64,000 bases of DNA from Enemella dayhoffiae (GTDB lineage Bacteria; Actinomycetota; Actinomycetes; Propionibacteriales; Propionibacteriaceae). Location: NCBI RefSeq assembly GCF_002250625.1, contig NZ_NMVQ01000047.1, forward strand, positions 1 through 64,000. The letters run 5' to 3'. The position numbers were made by a program, and so were the translations under genes. This document shows positions 7,826 to 15,872 of the stretch, piece after piece; the stretch's first letter is position 1; each line of letters begins with the position of its first letter. The notes below the pieces were generated by a model that was not told where the DNA came from, did no database searches, and saw only the letters and a program-made list of their open reading frames with translations.

Positions 7826-8206
7826 TCAGTGGCGACCCAGATTCCCGGCGCGCAGCGCGCCGACGATCAGCGGGAGCTGCCAGGGGAGCCGGGCCCACAT
7901 GATCGCCCGGTACCACCCGGGGGCGCGTCGGTCCTCGGCCTGACGGACCATCTCGACGTTGGCCGGGAAGACGATGGCGTACAGGCCAGCACTGGCCAAC
8001 CCGGCGATCGGTCGGGTGTTGCGGAACAGCAGGCCAACTCCCGTCGCGAGTTCCACCACCCCGGACGCGTGGGTCCAGAACCGCTTGTCCCCGGGCACCC
8101 AGTCGGGGATCACCTTGTCGAACTCGTCGGGCTTGATGAAGTGCAGGGCGCCGAGGGTGAGGTTGATGCCGGCGAGCAACCGGGGTCCGGGAATCACAGT
8201 AGCCAT
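7826..8206 (-). CDS. DoxX-like small membrane protein
   Basis: 126 residues with four predicted membrane segments. Characteristic features are an early 'LLAGINLTLGALHFIKPDEF', a central 'GVVELATGVGLLF' and 'AGLASAGLYAIVFPANVEM'. These match the DoxX/DoxD-like superfamily of four-helix membrane proteins, linked in some bacteria to redox or thiol stress functions. No partner gene is adjacent, and the sequence gives no specific substrate. An adjacent ion-channel-like gene on the same strand (8240-8977) ends 34 bases upstream and may share its transcript. Confidence 0.7.
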   Translation of the reverse strand: MATVIPGPRLLAGINLTLGALHFIKPDEFDKVIPDWVPGDKRFWTHASGVVELATGVGLLFRNTRPIAGLASAGLYAIVFPANVEMVRQAEDRRAPGWYRAIMWARLPWQLPLIVGALRAGNLGRH

Positions 8207-8239
8207 TGACCCAGTCTGCCCGACCCGGCCTGAGCGGCA

Positions 8240-8977
8240 TCAGCTCCGATCGTCGGTACGCCGCAGCTGCGATCCCAGCTCGGCCAGCTCGCGGCGGAGC
8301 TCGCGTACCTCGTCGCGCAGGTCGCTCACCCGCTCCCGGGTGATCCGCTCCCGCTCCTCGTCGTCGGCGTCATCGGTCTGGTCGACCAGCCAGGACGCCA
8401 GCGTTGCGGTGATCGCGCCGACCAGCGCCATCCCGTTTATCATCAGACCGACCGCCACCACCCGGCCCGGCCAGGTCACCGTCCAGGTGGACTCCCCCAT
8501 CCCGATCACCGTGCTCAGCGCCCACCACAGCGCCAGCGGGAAGCTGGTGATCCCGGTCTCGGGGGCGCCGCGTTCCAGGTCGAGCGCGCTCAGCGCACCG
8601 ATGTAGGTGATCACCCCCGCGGCCAGAATCGCGTACACCAGGAAGCGTCCGCGCAGGATGTTGCCCGCGGCCCGCTGGAGGATCGAGACCAGGCTGACCA
8701 GCCGCAACAGCTGCAGCGGGCGCAGGGCCGGCAGCACCAGGAACGCGAACTCGTGCAGGTGGGTGAGGAACCAGCGCAGCTTCCGCGGCGCCAGCCGCAG
8801 GTTCATCACGAAGTCCACCGCGAACGCCAACCAGCACAGCCACAACGCCACCTGGCTGGCCGTGCGCGCCGGGCCCTGCAGGTTGGCCAGCACCTGCAGC
8901 GAATAGACCGCGATGAAGACGAGCGCAACGACAACCAACGGCCACTGGGCGAGCTGTCGCCACCTCTGCTGAGTCAC
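8240..8977 (-). CDS. Voltage-gated-channel-like membrane protein with altered pore motif
   Basis: 245 residues. A six-segment voltage-gated cation-channel layout is visible: S1-S3 around 15-90, an arginine-containing S4-like stretch ('LRPLQLLRLVSLVSILQR'), S5, a pore helix ('PLALWWALSTV'), a filter position, S6, and a C-terminal coiled coil (about 200-240, rich in Glu/Arg heptads) that would assemble the subunits. K+ channels of this type carry T-x-GYGD after the pore helix. Here the sequence is 'TVIGMGEST', lacking Tyr and the Asp. It may conduct another ion, conduct poorly, or be a non-conducting sensor. The family assignment is solid, the selectivity is not. Confidence 0.75.
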   Translation of the reverse strand: MTQQRWRQLAQWPLVVVALVFIAVYSLQVLANLQGPARTASQVALWLCWLAFAVDFVMNLRLAPRKLRWFLTHLHEFAFLVLPALRPLQLLRLVSLVSILQRAAGNILRGRFLVYAILAAGVITYIGALSALDLERGAPETGITSFPLALWWALSTVIGMGESTWTVTWPGRVVAVGLMINGMALVGAITATLASWLVDQTDDADDEERERITRERVSDLRDEVRELRRELAELGSQLRRTDDRS

Positions 8978-9093
8978 GGGGGATCAGTCTAGGCGCTGCA
9001 CCGTGGCGGTTACTGATCCGGACCCCGGCACGAGCTCCGGACGGAACGCCGGGATTTCGTAGCGTTTCTCCGTAGCCGACCCGAGGGGGACCC

Positions 9094-10011
9094 GTGACCA
9101 CCCAGACAGCCTCACGCACGATCCTGGTCCAGGATCTGATCGATGCCGCCCCGATGACGGGCCGCCGTTGGGCGGTGATCGGGTTGTGTTCCTGATCGGC
9201 CTGGGCATGGGCGGGGCCACGCCGTCCCTGCTGGCGCTGACTGCTGAATACAGCCCCAACAACCGGCGTGGCACGTACATGACGCTGGTGCTGCTCGGCC
9301 TGCCCGGTGGTGCGCTGATCGGTGGCCTGGTGGCGGCCGCCTGGCTGCCGCTGGTCGGCTGGCGGGGAATCTTCCTGATCGGTGGCCTGCTGCCGGTGCT
9401 GCTGATTGTTGCGGCGTTCGAACTGCTTCCCGAGTCGCCAGGATTCCTTGCCAGCAAGGACCGAACCGGTGAGCAGACGGCGGCCCGCCGGGTGCTGCGG
9501 CGCGCCGCCGGGATCGAGGTTACCGACGGCGTACGCCTTGGCGTCGAGTCAAGTGAGGCGAACAACGGATCGGTGGCCAGCCTGTTCTCCCCGCGCTATC
9601 GGCTGGTGACCGTCGCCGTCTGGGCGGTGTACCTGTTCAACTGGATCGCCTGGTTCCTGCTGCTGCAGTGGATGCCGACCGCCATCGGACTCGGCTTCGC
9701 CGGATCCTCATGGGGGTTGGTTTTCGTACTGCTGGCCCCTGACCGGTTTCGGTTTCGGCGGACAGCAGCTGGTGCTCAACTACCTGATCGCAAACGCCTA
9801 CCCGACCCAACTGCGGGCCACCGCGACCGGGTGGAGCATCGGGATCGGTCGGCTGGGTTCGATCATCGGTTCCGCCCTCGGCGGCTGGCTGCTGGCCAGC
9901 TTCGCCCCGCGTGGCTACTTCATCGCCCTGGCGGTGCCGCTGGTGGTCGCCGCGCTGGCCACCCTGCTGGTGCAGGCTCGGCGTACCGAACCGACGACCG
10001 GCGCAAACTGA
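9094..10011 (+). pseudogene. AAHS-type MFS aromatic acid transporter, deleted and frameshifted
   Basis: The start is intact: GTG at 9094 with GAGGGGG at 9083-9089 begins 'TTQTASRTILVQDL' and the typical 'MTGRRWAVIGL', but that frame stops at 9193. Homology resumes at once in another frame with 'FLIGLGMGGATPSLLAL', which belongs near helix 4, so about three helices are missing. A second frame change near 9,740 moves from 'LVFVLL' to 'TGFGFGGQQLVLNYL' and continues to a stop at 10,011. Intact members have about 440 residues and carry aromatic acids such as protocatechuate or benzoate by proton symport. This copy cannot make a functional transporter. Confidence 0.8.
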
Positions 10012-10106
10012 TCCAGACCTTCGCGCTCAGAAGCCGCGCTTCTTGTGCTCGGCGACGATCCGGATGTAGGGGGTCGCCCCGGGTTCCGTGAGGGTGGCGC
10101 CGATCC

Positions 10107-10609
10107 CTAGAGCTCGAGGATCCCCGGGCGGTTCCTTCCACCCACCCGTACGCTCGGCCATCGCTCGTCGCGGACCAGGGGGCGTACGCCGTCGGCGGTG
10201 ACCAGGCAGATGTCCTCCACGTTGCCGCCATCGCCCGAGGGGTTCAAGGCGACCACCATGCCGGGCACCAGCTCGGTTGGATCATCCTTCCAGGCCGGGA
10301 ACTCCCGCGGCTTCCAGCCGCTCAGCCGCCCTGGTGATGGCGTCGCCACTCATCGGGGCGAACCGGTTCCGGGCGTACTCCTCAGCGCCTGCGGTGACCA
10401 CGTGGCCGAGCCGGGCACCGGGGACCGAGGCGTCCACGAACTCCCGCTCCACCTCAAGCAGCGCCGGATGCCGCGGCGCCGCCGGGTGCCGGCCGAACGA
10501 CACCATCCGACTCACCGACGCCACCAGGGCATCCCGGCGCGCAGCACACCAGCAGGAACCTCTCGGTGCGCACCCGCCGAGTTACGGTGGTGACCATGAC
10601 GTCATGGTC
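10107..10609 (-). pseudogene. Decayed M24-family (Xaa-Pro) metallopeptidase
   Basis: Pieces of one M24 C-terminal half lie in different frames: 'VRTERFLLVCCA' (about 10,550-10,585), 'MVSFGRHPAAP' through 'EEYARNRFAP' (to about 10,360), 'DEWRRHHQGG' with a stop, then 'REFPAWKDDPTELVPGMVVA' and 'GNVEDICLVTADGVRPL' to a TAG at 10,107. The His of 'HHQGG' and the Glu of 'NVED' correspond to metal-ligand regions of M24 enzymes. At least two frameshifts and one stop rule out function. Just downstream, 10,027-10,106 (minus) holds the last about 24 codons ('PGATPYIRIVAEHKKRGF') of another gene that I cannot identify. Confidence 0.7.
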
Positions 10610-10925
10610 TTAACATCTAGTCGGCTCAAGCCGTTCGGGGTGGCCACCCACCTCGGCCCCGGCCTCGATCCGCCCGATTCCATGAGCATTGACCGGTGTG
10701 GCCCGGAAACCCGCTGCTTCTCGTCGGCACCCCACAACTGGAGGAGGATCAGGCGGTTGCGACCCGGGGCCGGGCCAGATGCCATGCACAGCGGGTCCCC
10801 TCCACCCCTCTCGCTCAGCCCCGCCCACCCGGACCTCCCACCTATATCACCCGACCCTCCGGGCAACCCGCGCATGGGGTACGCGGGACAGTTGACCCAT
10901 AAGCGGGAGCAGCACGGGAAGCGGA
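10610..10925. other. Intergenic stretch with no recognisable gene
   Basis: About 316 bases between the M24 remnant and the 3' end of the first acyl-CoA dehydrogenase gene. Short open frames exist on both strands, as expected at this GC content, but none shows a domain, a ribosome site or a credible start. I see no terminator with a T tract. It probably contains further decayed sequence. Confidence 0.5.
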
Positions 10926-11933
10926 TCAGGCCAATCCCGCTGACACCCGCAGTCGGTCCCGCAGTTCGGCCTGCGTACGACACAGCAGCTGAGTCGACTT
11001 GGCCCGCTTGAGATAGAGCTGGATGTCGTGCTCCCAGGTGATCCCGATGCCACCGTGCAACTGAATGGCCTCGGCCGCCACCTCGAACAGTGTGTCCGCG
11101 GCGACCAGCCGGGCCAGGGTGGCGGCCGTCTGCAACTCGGACGCGTTTCCTTCCGACACCAGCACGACGGCGCGCTCCGCCGTGGCGTACGCCCCCCGGA
11201 TCGCCACCACGAGATCGGCGCACCGGTGCTTGAGTGCCTGGAACGATCCGAGCGGTCGACCGAATTGCTCGCGTACGCTCAGGTGGGCGACTGTCAGTTC
11301 CAGGGCACGGACGGCGGCACCGGCCGCCTCAACCGCCTGCGCGACCAGTCGTACCGAATCCAGCCGCTGCGCCAGTTCCGCATCACCGAGGCGGTGCGTC
11401 CCGCCCCCACTCAGGTCAATCTCGGCCAACTGGCGGGTGGGGTCGAGGGCCGCCGTCGGCCGCGCCCGGACGTCCTCGATCAGCATCACCTCGTCCGCGT
11501 TCACCGCCAGGACCAGATCCACCGCGTCCCCGTGCGGCACGAAGCGCAACCGGTCGGACCCCGGTTCCTGGCGGGCGAGCGCACAGGTCGCTCCCTCGCC
11601 CAGCCGGGACAGCACCTCCTCCGCATCGGCATCGCCCAGCACCAGACCTGCCACCAGGGTGTCCCCGACCGGGCCCGGGACCAGACGGCGGCCCAGTTCG
11701 TGCCACACCACCGCACACTCGGTCGCCCCCAGTTCCAATCCACCCGCGGATTCCGGGAGGGCCAGGGCGGTGAACCCGAGTTCGGCGAGCTCACCGGTCA
11801 GCTTCTGGTCGAACCCCATGGTCGAGTCGATCGCCCGGCGTACGGCGCCTGGGTCGGCCCGCTTGTCCAACAGCGACACCAGCGTGCTGCGGATGTCGGC
11901 GCATTCCCCGCTGTCGTTCAGATCGATGATCAT
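10926..11933 (-). CDS. Acyl-CoA dehydrogenase, short partner subunit (FadE32/33-like)
   Basis: 335 residues, the reduced size typical of the non-catalytic-type subunit in actinobacterial alpha2beta2 steroid acyl-CoA dehydrogenases. Visible are the N-terminal helical domain ('LTGELAELGFTALALPESAGG'), a shortened middle domain, and the C-terminal four-helix bundle with 'REQFGRPLGSFQALKHRCAD' and 'AIQLHGGIGITWEHDIQLYLKR'. The start ATG overlaps the stop of the FadE30-like gene upstream (ATGA), so the two are made together and may form a heteromer. FadE30 is not generally described as needing a partner, so the pairing is inferred from coupling. The FadE32/33 assignment is by size and neighbourhood only. 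Confidence 0.7.
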   Translation of the reverse strand: MIIDLNDSGECADIRSTLVSLLDKRADPGAVRRAIDSTMGFDQKLTGELAELGFTALALPESAGGLELGATECAVVWHELGRRLVPGPVGDTLVAGLVLGDADAEEVLSRLGEGATCALARQEPGSDRLRFVPHGDAVDLVLAVNADEVMLIEDVRARPTAALDPTRQLAEIDLSGGGTHRLGDAELAQRLDSVRLVAQAVEAAGAAVRALELTVAHLSVREQFGRPLGSFQALKHRCADLVVAIRGAYATAERAVVLVSEGNASELQTAATLARLVAADTLFEVAAEAIQLHGGIGITWEHDIQLYLKRAKSTQLLCRTQAELRDRLRVSAGLA

Positions 11934-13159
11934 CGCGGCTCCCTCGGCAGGCCGAGCAGCCGCTCGGCGAGGATGTTGCGCTGGATCTCGTCCGAGCCGC
12001 CATAGATGGTGTCGGCCCGGGTGAACAGGAAGAGCCGTTGCGCGTCGGTCAACCGCACGTCATGATCTTCCTGCTCGGTGTCCGGCGATGCGTCAGGGGG
12101 TGCGCCCTGTTCGGCGAGCAGTGCCGATTCTCCCTGGACGTCGACGGCCAGTTCACCGAGGTCGCGGTGCCAACCGGACCACTGCAGCTTGGAAACCGAC
12201 GCCTCCAGGCCGGGTGCCTGGTCACGGGACAGCTCACCCACCGCGGTCGCCCGCATCACTTGGAGCCCGACCCAGGCGTCGAGCAGCCGCTCACGCAGCC
12301 GGGAGTCCTCGATCCGTCGGGTGCTGCGGGCGGTGTCGATCACCTCCTCGAGCTCCCGGGCGAAACCGATCTGCTGCCCCAGGGTGGCCACCCCGCGCTC
12401 GAACCCGAGCGTGCCCATCGCGACGCGCCAGCCGTCACCCTCCTCGCCGACCCGGTCCTTGACCGACGCCTCGGCGTCGTCGAAGAAGACCTCGTTGAAC
12501 TCGCTGGTGCCGGTCAGCTGACGGATCGGCCGCACGTCGACGCCGGGCTGCTGCATCGGGACCAACAGGTAGCTCAATCCCTTGTGTCGTTTGGATTCCG
12601 GATCGGTCCGCGCCACCAGGAAGCACCAATGCGCCAAGTGGGCCAGCGAGGTCCAGATCTTCTGGCCGGTGATCCGATAGCGATCGCCCTCGCGGCGGGC
12701 CCGTGTCTGCACCCCGGCCAGGTCCGATCCGGCTCCGGGCTCCGAATAGCCCTGACACCACAGTGTTTCCCCCGACAGTATGCCCGGAAGAAAGCGCTCC
12801 TGCTGCTCGGGGGTGCCGTAGGCGAGCAGGGTCGGACCGACGAGCTTCTCGGCCATGTGGTTGAGCCGTCCCGGCGCGTTGGCCCGGGCGTACTCCTCGT
12901 GGAAGATCACCTGCTGGGACGCCGTCGCCCCGCGTCCGCCGGACTGCACGGGCCAGCCGATCCCGACCCAACCCCCGGCCCCGAGTTCGCGTTCCCAGGC
13001 GAGCCGTTCGGTGACCAGTTCATGTTCGCTGCCCGGACCACCGACGCCGATCAGTCGGGAGTTGTCACCGGTCAGGTGCTCGGCCAGCCACTCGCGGATC
13101 TCGGTGCGGAACTCCTCATCGGTGCCGGACACCGGCCGCCCGGGGGTCAGGCCGCTCAT
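11930..13159 (-). CDS. fadE30: FadE30-like acyl-CoA dehydrogenase of the HIP pathway
   Basis: 409 residues, a full-length FAD-dependent acyl-CoA dehydrogenase. As I remember M. tuberculosis FadE30 (Rv3560c), the match runs through most of the protein: 'EEYARANAPGRLNHMAEKL', 'LWCQGYSEPGAGSDLA' (FAD/acyl contact loop), 'KIWTSLAHLAHWCF', 'TSEFNEVFFDDA', 'LGFERGVATLGQQI' (likely catalytic Glu in the family) and 'LFTRADTIYGGSDEIQRNI'. FadE30 acts on the propionyl side chain of 5-hydroxy-HIP-CoA. A roughly 25-residue acidic insert ('ALLAEQGAPPDASPDTEQED') before the last helices is longer than in the mycobacterial protein. It is coupled by overlapping stop/start codons to the SDR gene upstream and the short dehydrogenase gene downstream. 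Confidence 0.82.
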   Translation of the reverse strand: MSGLTPGRPVSGTDEEFRTEIREWLAEHLTGDNSRLIGVGGPGSEHELVTERLAWERELGAGGWVGIGWPVQSGGRGATASQQVIFHEEYARANAPGRLNHMAEKLVGPTLLAYGTPEQQERFLPGILSGETLWCQGYSEPGAGSDLAGVQTRARREGDRYRITGQKIWTSLAHLAHWCFLVARTDPESKRHKGLSYLLVPMQQPGVDVRPIRQLTGTSEFNEVFFDDAEASVKDRVGEEGDGWRVAMGTLGFERGVATLGQQIGFARELEEVIDTARSTRRIEDSRLRERLLDAWVGLQVMRATAVGELSRDQAPGLEASVSKLQWSGWHRDLGELAVDVQGESALLAEQGAPPDASPDTEQEDHDVRLTDAQRLFLFTRADTIYGGSDEIQRNILAERLLGLPREPR

Positions 13160-14031
13160 CCGGCGCTGCCATAGACCGGTGTCGGGGGTTCGGCGGAGGC
13201 GACCAGGCGGCCAACGACCTCGTCCAGCTCGGCCGGCTCGAACCGACGACCCAGGTCGATCGCCTGCCCGTGCCGCCAGCCGTCGGCGATGGAGAGGCGC
13301 CCACCCTCGGCCTCGAACATCAGCCCGGTGACGGTGGCGCGCTCACTGGCCAACCAGGCCACCACCGGCGAGACGTTAGCGGGGTCCATCGCGTCGAATC
13401 CGGATTCGGGCCGGGCCATCATCTCCGCGAACACCTGCTCGGTCATCGGCGTGCGGGCCGACGGCGCGATCGAGTTCACCAGGACGCCGTACCGTCCCCA
13501 CTCAGTGCCGGCCACGATCCCGAGTGCCGCGATTGCGGCCTTGGCGGCCGCATAGTTGCCCTGCCCCACGCTGCCCATCAGCCCTGCTCCCGACGACGTG
13601 TTCACCACCCGCGCGGCCCGCGGCCGGCCGGCCTTGGCCTCTGCGCGCCAGTAGTCGATGGCGTGCCGCATCGGCACGAAGTGCCCCTTGAGGTTGACCC
13701 GGAGCACGTCGTCCCATTCTCGTTCGGACATCGTGGCCAGCATCCGGTCCCGGTTGATGCCCGCGTTGTTCACCACGGCGTCAAGAGCGCCGAAGGTCTG
13801 CACCGCGGTCCGCACCAGTTCTGCCCCGAACTCCCAGTCGGAGACGTCACCTGGGCAAGCGACCGCCTCACCACCCGCGGCGCGGATCTGGGACACCGTC
13901 TCGGCGGCGCTGCCCCCCATGTCGTTGACCACGACCCGGCTGCCCTGGCGGGCGAGTTCCAAGGCGTGGGCACGGCCCAACCCCTGACCCGCTCCGGTCA
14001 CCACGGTGACCCGACCCGCACAGATCGGCAC
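13156..14031 (-). CDS. Hsd4A-like short-chain dehydrogenase
   Basis: 291 residues from the GTG at 14031. The Rossmann motif 'TGAGQGLGRAHALEL', 'NNAG' and the active-site set 'NTSSGAG...GNYAAAKA' (Ser, Tyr, Lys) are intact. A C-terminal extension of about 60 residues after the SDR core ('EPAELDEVVGRLVASAE') is typical of Hsd4A-like 3-hydroxyacyl-CoA dehydrogenases that oxidise side-chain beta-hydroxyl groups on steroid-CoA esters. Three in-frame GTG codons are possible starts (14070, 14055, 14031). I prefer 14031 because GGGAG lies 8 bases upstream. It heads an operon with fadE30 and faces the kstR2-like gene across an operator. Confidence 0.75.
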   Translation of the reverse strand: MPICAGRVTVVTGAGQGLGRAHALELARQGSRVVVNDMGGSAAETVSQIRAAGGEAVACPGDVSDWEFGAELVRTAVQTFGALDAVVNNAGINRDRMLATMSEREWDDVLRVNLKGHFVPMRHAIDYWRAEAKAGRPRAARVVNTSSGAGLMGSVGQGNYAAAKAAIAALGIVAGTEWGRYGVLVNSIAPSARTPMTEQVFAEMMARPESGFDAMDPANVSPVVAWLASERATVTGLMFEAEGGRLSIADGWRHGQAIDLGRRFEPAELDEVVGRLVASAEPPTPVYGSAG

Positions 14032-14100
14032 CCCTGCGTCTCCCGCTGATTCCACGGCAACTGTGTTCACGGCAACAGGGAACCACAGCGACAGTTGACA

Positions 14101-14114
14101 AGCAAGCATTTGCT
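14101..14114. promoter_or_regulatory. KstR2-type operator (one mismatch)
   Basis: AGCAAGCATTTGCT fits the published KstR2 consensus AnCAAGnnCTTGnT with one mismatch (T for the first C of CTTG). It also reads as the symmetric CAAGC-N4-GCTTG at 14103-14116. It lies between the divergent SDR/fadE30 operon and the TetR gene, so the repressor probably controls itself and that operon. Confidence 0.65.
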
Positions 14115-14221
14115 TGGGATCCTTTTCGGCACCGGCGCCGACTGCACTGGTACTGCGGCGAGGTGCCGACCAAGTGTTAGGTTGGCCGGACCCCAGCGAG
14201 ATCCAGAAGGGTGGGGCAGGC

Positions 14222-14803
14222 ATGAAGAAGGACCGACGCGGAGAGATCCTCGACATCGCGGCCGAGTTGTTCGCGGTTCGCGGAGTGGCGGGCACCACCG
14301 TGCGCGAGATCGCTGACCGGGTGGGGATTCTCTCGGGAAGTCTCTATCACCACTTCGATTCCAAGGACGCCATCGTCCAGGAGATCGTGCTCGACTACCT
14401 CGCCGACATTGAGCAGCGCTACCACGCCGCCGCCGCCGCCGCCGACGACTCGGCAACCGAGCTGGCGCTGCTCATCCAGGCCTCCCTCGAGGCCTCGGTG
14501 GCCCGCCCGCACGCCACCGAGCTGTACCAGAACAACCACGCCTACTTCGCCTCGCTGCCCAAGGCGTCCGAGATCCAGGCGGCCGCCGCCCGGGTGCAGA
14601 AGGTGTGGCTGGACACCATCAACGCCGGGGTCGCCGCCGGGGTGTTCCGCGACGACATCCCGCCGGCCGTGTTCTACCGGATGATCCGGGATGCGGTCTG
14701 GCTCTCCGTCCGCTGGTACAACCCCAAGGGCCGGTTCAGCACCCGTCAGATGGCCGATGCCTGCACCAAGTTGTTCCTCGAGGGATTCCTCAACCGGGCC
14801 TGA
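14222..14803 (+). CDS. kstR2: KstR2-like TetR-family repressor
   Basis: 193 residues. The N-terminal TetR DNA-binding domain reads 'RGEILDIAAELFAVRGVAGT', then 'TVREIADRVGILSGSLYHHF', the same recognition segment as in M. tuberculosis KstR2 as I remember it. The C-terminal ligand domain keeps a further KstR2-like block, 'FYRMIRDAVWLSVRWYNP'. KstR2 represses the HIP (C/D-ring) genes and is released by HIP-CoA, the FadD3 product. I start it at the ATG at 14222; an upstream reading from 14114 would overlap the operator. The nearby site at 14,101 suggests autoregulation. The neighbouring genes and nine matching sites support the assignment. Confidence 0.75.
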   Translation: MKKDRRGEILDIAAELFAVRGVAGTTVREIADRVGILSGSLYHHFDSKDAIVQEIVLDYLADIEQRYHAAAAAADDSATELALLIQASLEASVARPHATELYQNNHAYFASLPKASEIQAAAARVQKVWLDTINAGVAAGVFRDDIPPAVFYRMIRDAVWLSVRWYNPKGRFSTRQMADACTKLFLEGFLNRA

Positions 14804-14821
14804 GGCCCTTCCGCTCCGATC

Positions 14822-15865
14822 ATGGAGGTCTGCGTCACCCTGCCACCGCGATTGGAGCTTGCCGAGGTTCCGGCGTACGCCAGGTGGCTGGAGTCGCTGG
14901 GCGTACCCATCCTGCACGTCGCGGAAACCATCCACGACTCGTTCCTGGTCGCCCTGCTGGCCCTGCAGGCCACCACGCGCTCGATCGTCCGAACCTCCAT
15001 GACGGTGGCGTTTCCGCGCAGTCCGATGGTGGTGGCGTACGCTGCCCGCGACCTCCTCGCCCTTGCTCCGGGCCGGTTCCAATTGGGGTTGGCAAGTCAG
15101 GTGCGGGGCAATGTGGTGGACCGCTTCTCGGCTGCCTGGGATCGGCCGGTGCCGCAGTTGGAGGACTATCTCGCGGCGGTGCGTGCGGCCTTCGCCGCCT
15201 TTGCCGGCGCCCCCCTGCAACATCACGGCACGCACTACCGGCTGACCCGGATGCAGCCCTATTTCCGACCCGATCCCGTCGAAACGCCACCGCTGTGGAC
15301 CGGGGCGGTGGGTGCGAGGATGTGCCGTCTGGCCGGTCGCGCCGCCGACGGGTTGGTGGTGCACCCGACCGCCTCCCACCCGCTGCTGTTGCGCCAGCGG
15401 GTCTGGCCCGCGGTACGCCGCGGAGCCGAGGAGAGGACGGTGCCGGGCACCCGTCCGCGGATCATCGCCAACCCCTTCCTGGTCACGGGTTCCGGGGATC
15501 TGCATGATCGCGCCGAGGAGGTGCGCCGCGAGCTCGGCTTCCTGCTCAGCACCCCTGCGTATCGCGGTGTGCTGGACGTCCTCGACGAGGGCGAACGGGC
15601 CGATCAACTGGCCGCCGCCGCAGCGGATCGGGACTGGGATCGGGTGCACGGTCTGCTGGATCGCGAACTGCTTGCCCGGATCGTCCCGATCGCGCCTCTG
15701 GAGGAACTGCCGGGGCTGCTCGGCGAAGGCTACGGACGCCTGGTGGACGGACTGATCATGCCGCCGCCGGAACCAAGCGATGAGGCTCGATTCTCCACTC
15801 TGATGGACAATCTCGGCGCTCTGGACCTCTCCCCCGGCGACGATCCGGGCCAGCCGCTCGGCTGA
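14822..15865 (+). CDS. LLM-class (F420-dependent type) oxidoreductase
   Basis: 347 residues, with the bacterial-luciferase-like TIM-barrel pattern: an N-terminal strand ('MEVCVTLPPRLELAEVPAYA'), 'SMTVAFPRSPMVVAYAARDL', 'GRFQLGLASQV' (cofactor-contact loop), 'YFRPDPVETPPLWTGAV' and 'AADGLVVHPT'. This pattern fits the TIGR03617-type F420-dependent subfamily common in actinobacteria. It follows the kstR2-like gene by 18 bases and probably shares its transcript. M. tuberculosis has a similarly sized LLM enzyme (Rv3520c) in its cholesterol region, but I cannot show orthology. The substrate is unknown, possibly a steroid ring or side-chain ketone or alkene. Confidence 0.7.
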   Translation: MEVCVTLPPRLELAEVPAYARWLESLGVPILHVAETIHDSFLVALLALQATTRSIVRTSMTVAFPRSPMVVAYAARDLLALAPGRFQLGLASQVRGNVVDRFSAAWDRPVPQLEDYLAAVRAAFAAFAGAPLQHHGTHYRLTRMQPYFRPDPVETPPLWTGAVGARMCRLAGRAADGLVVHPTASHPLLLRQRVWPAVRRGAEERTVPGTRPRIIANPFLVTGSGDLHDRAEEVRRELGFLLSTPAYRGVLDVLDEGERADQLAAAAADRDWDRVHGLLDRELLARIVPIAPLEELPGLLGEGYGRLVDGLIMPPPEPSDEARFSTLMDNLGALDLSPGDDPGQPLG

Positions 15866-15872
15866 ACCCGAT

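Noticed and set aside
10592-10609. 18-base perfect palindrome GACCATGACGTCATGGTC
   Set aside because: It falls inside the M24 peptidase remnant's old coding sequence, not at a promoter. One palindrome of this length is expected about once per four windows of this size by chance.
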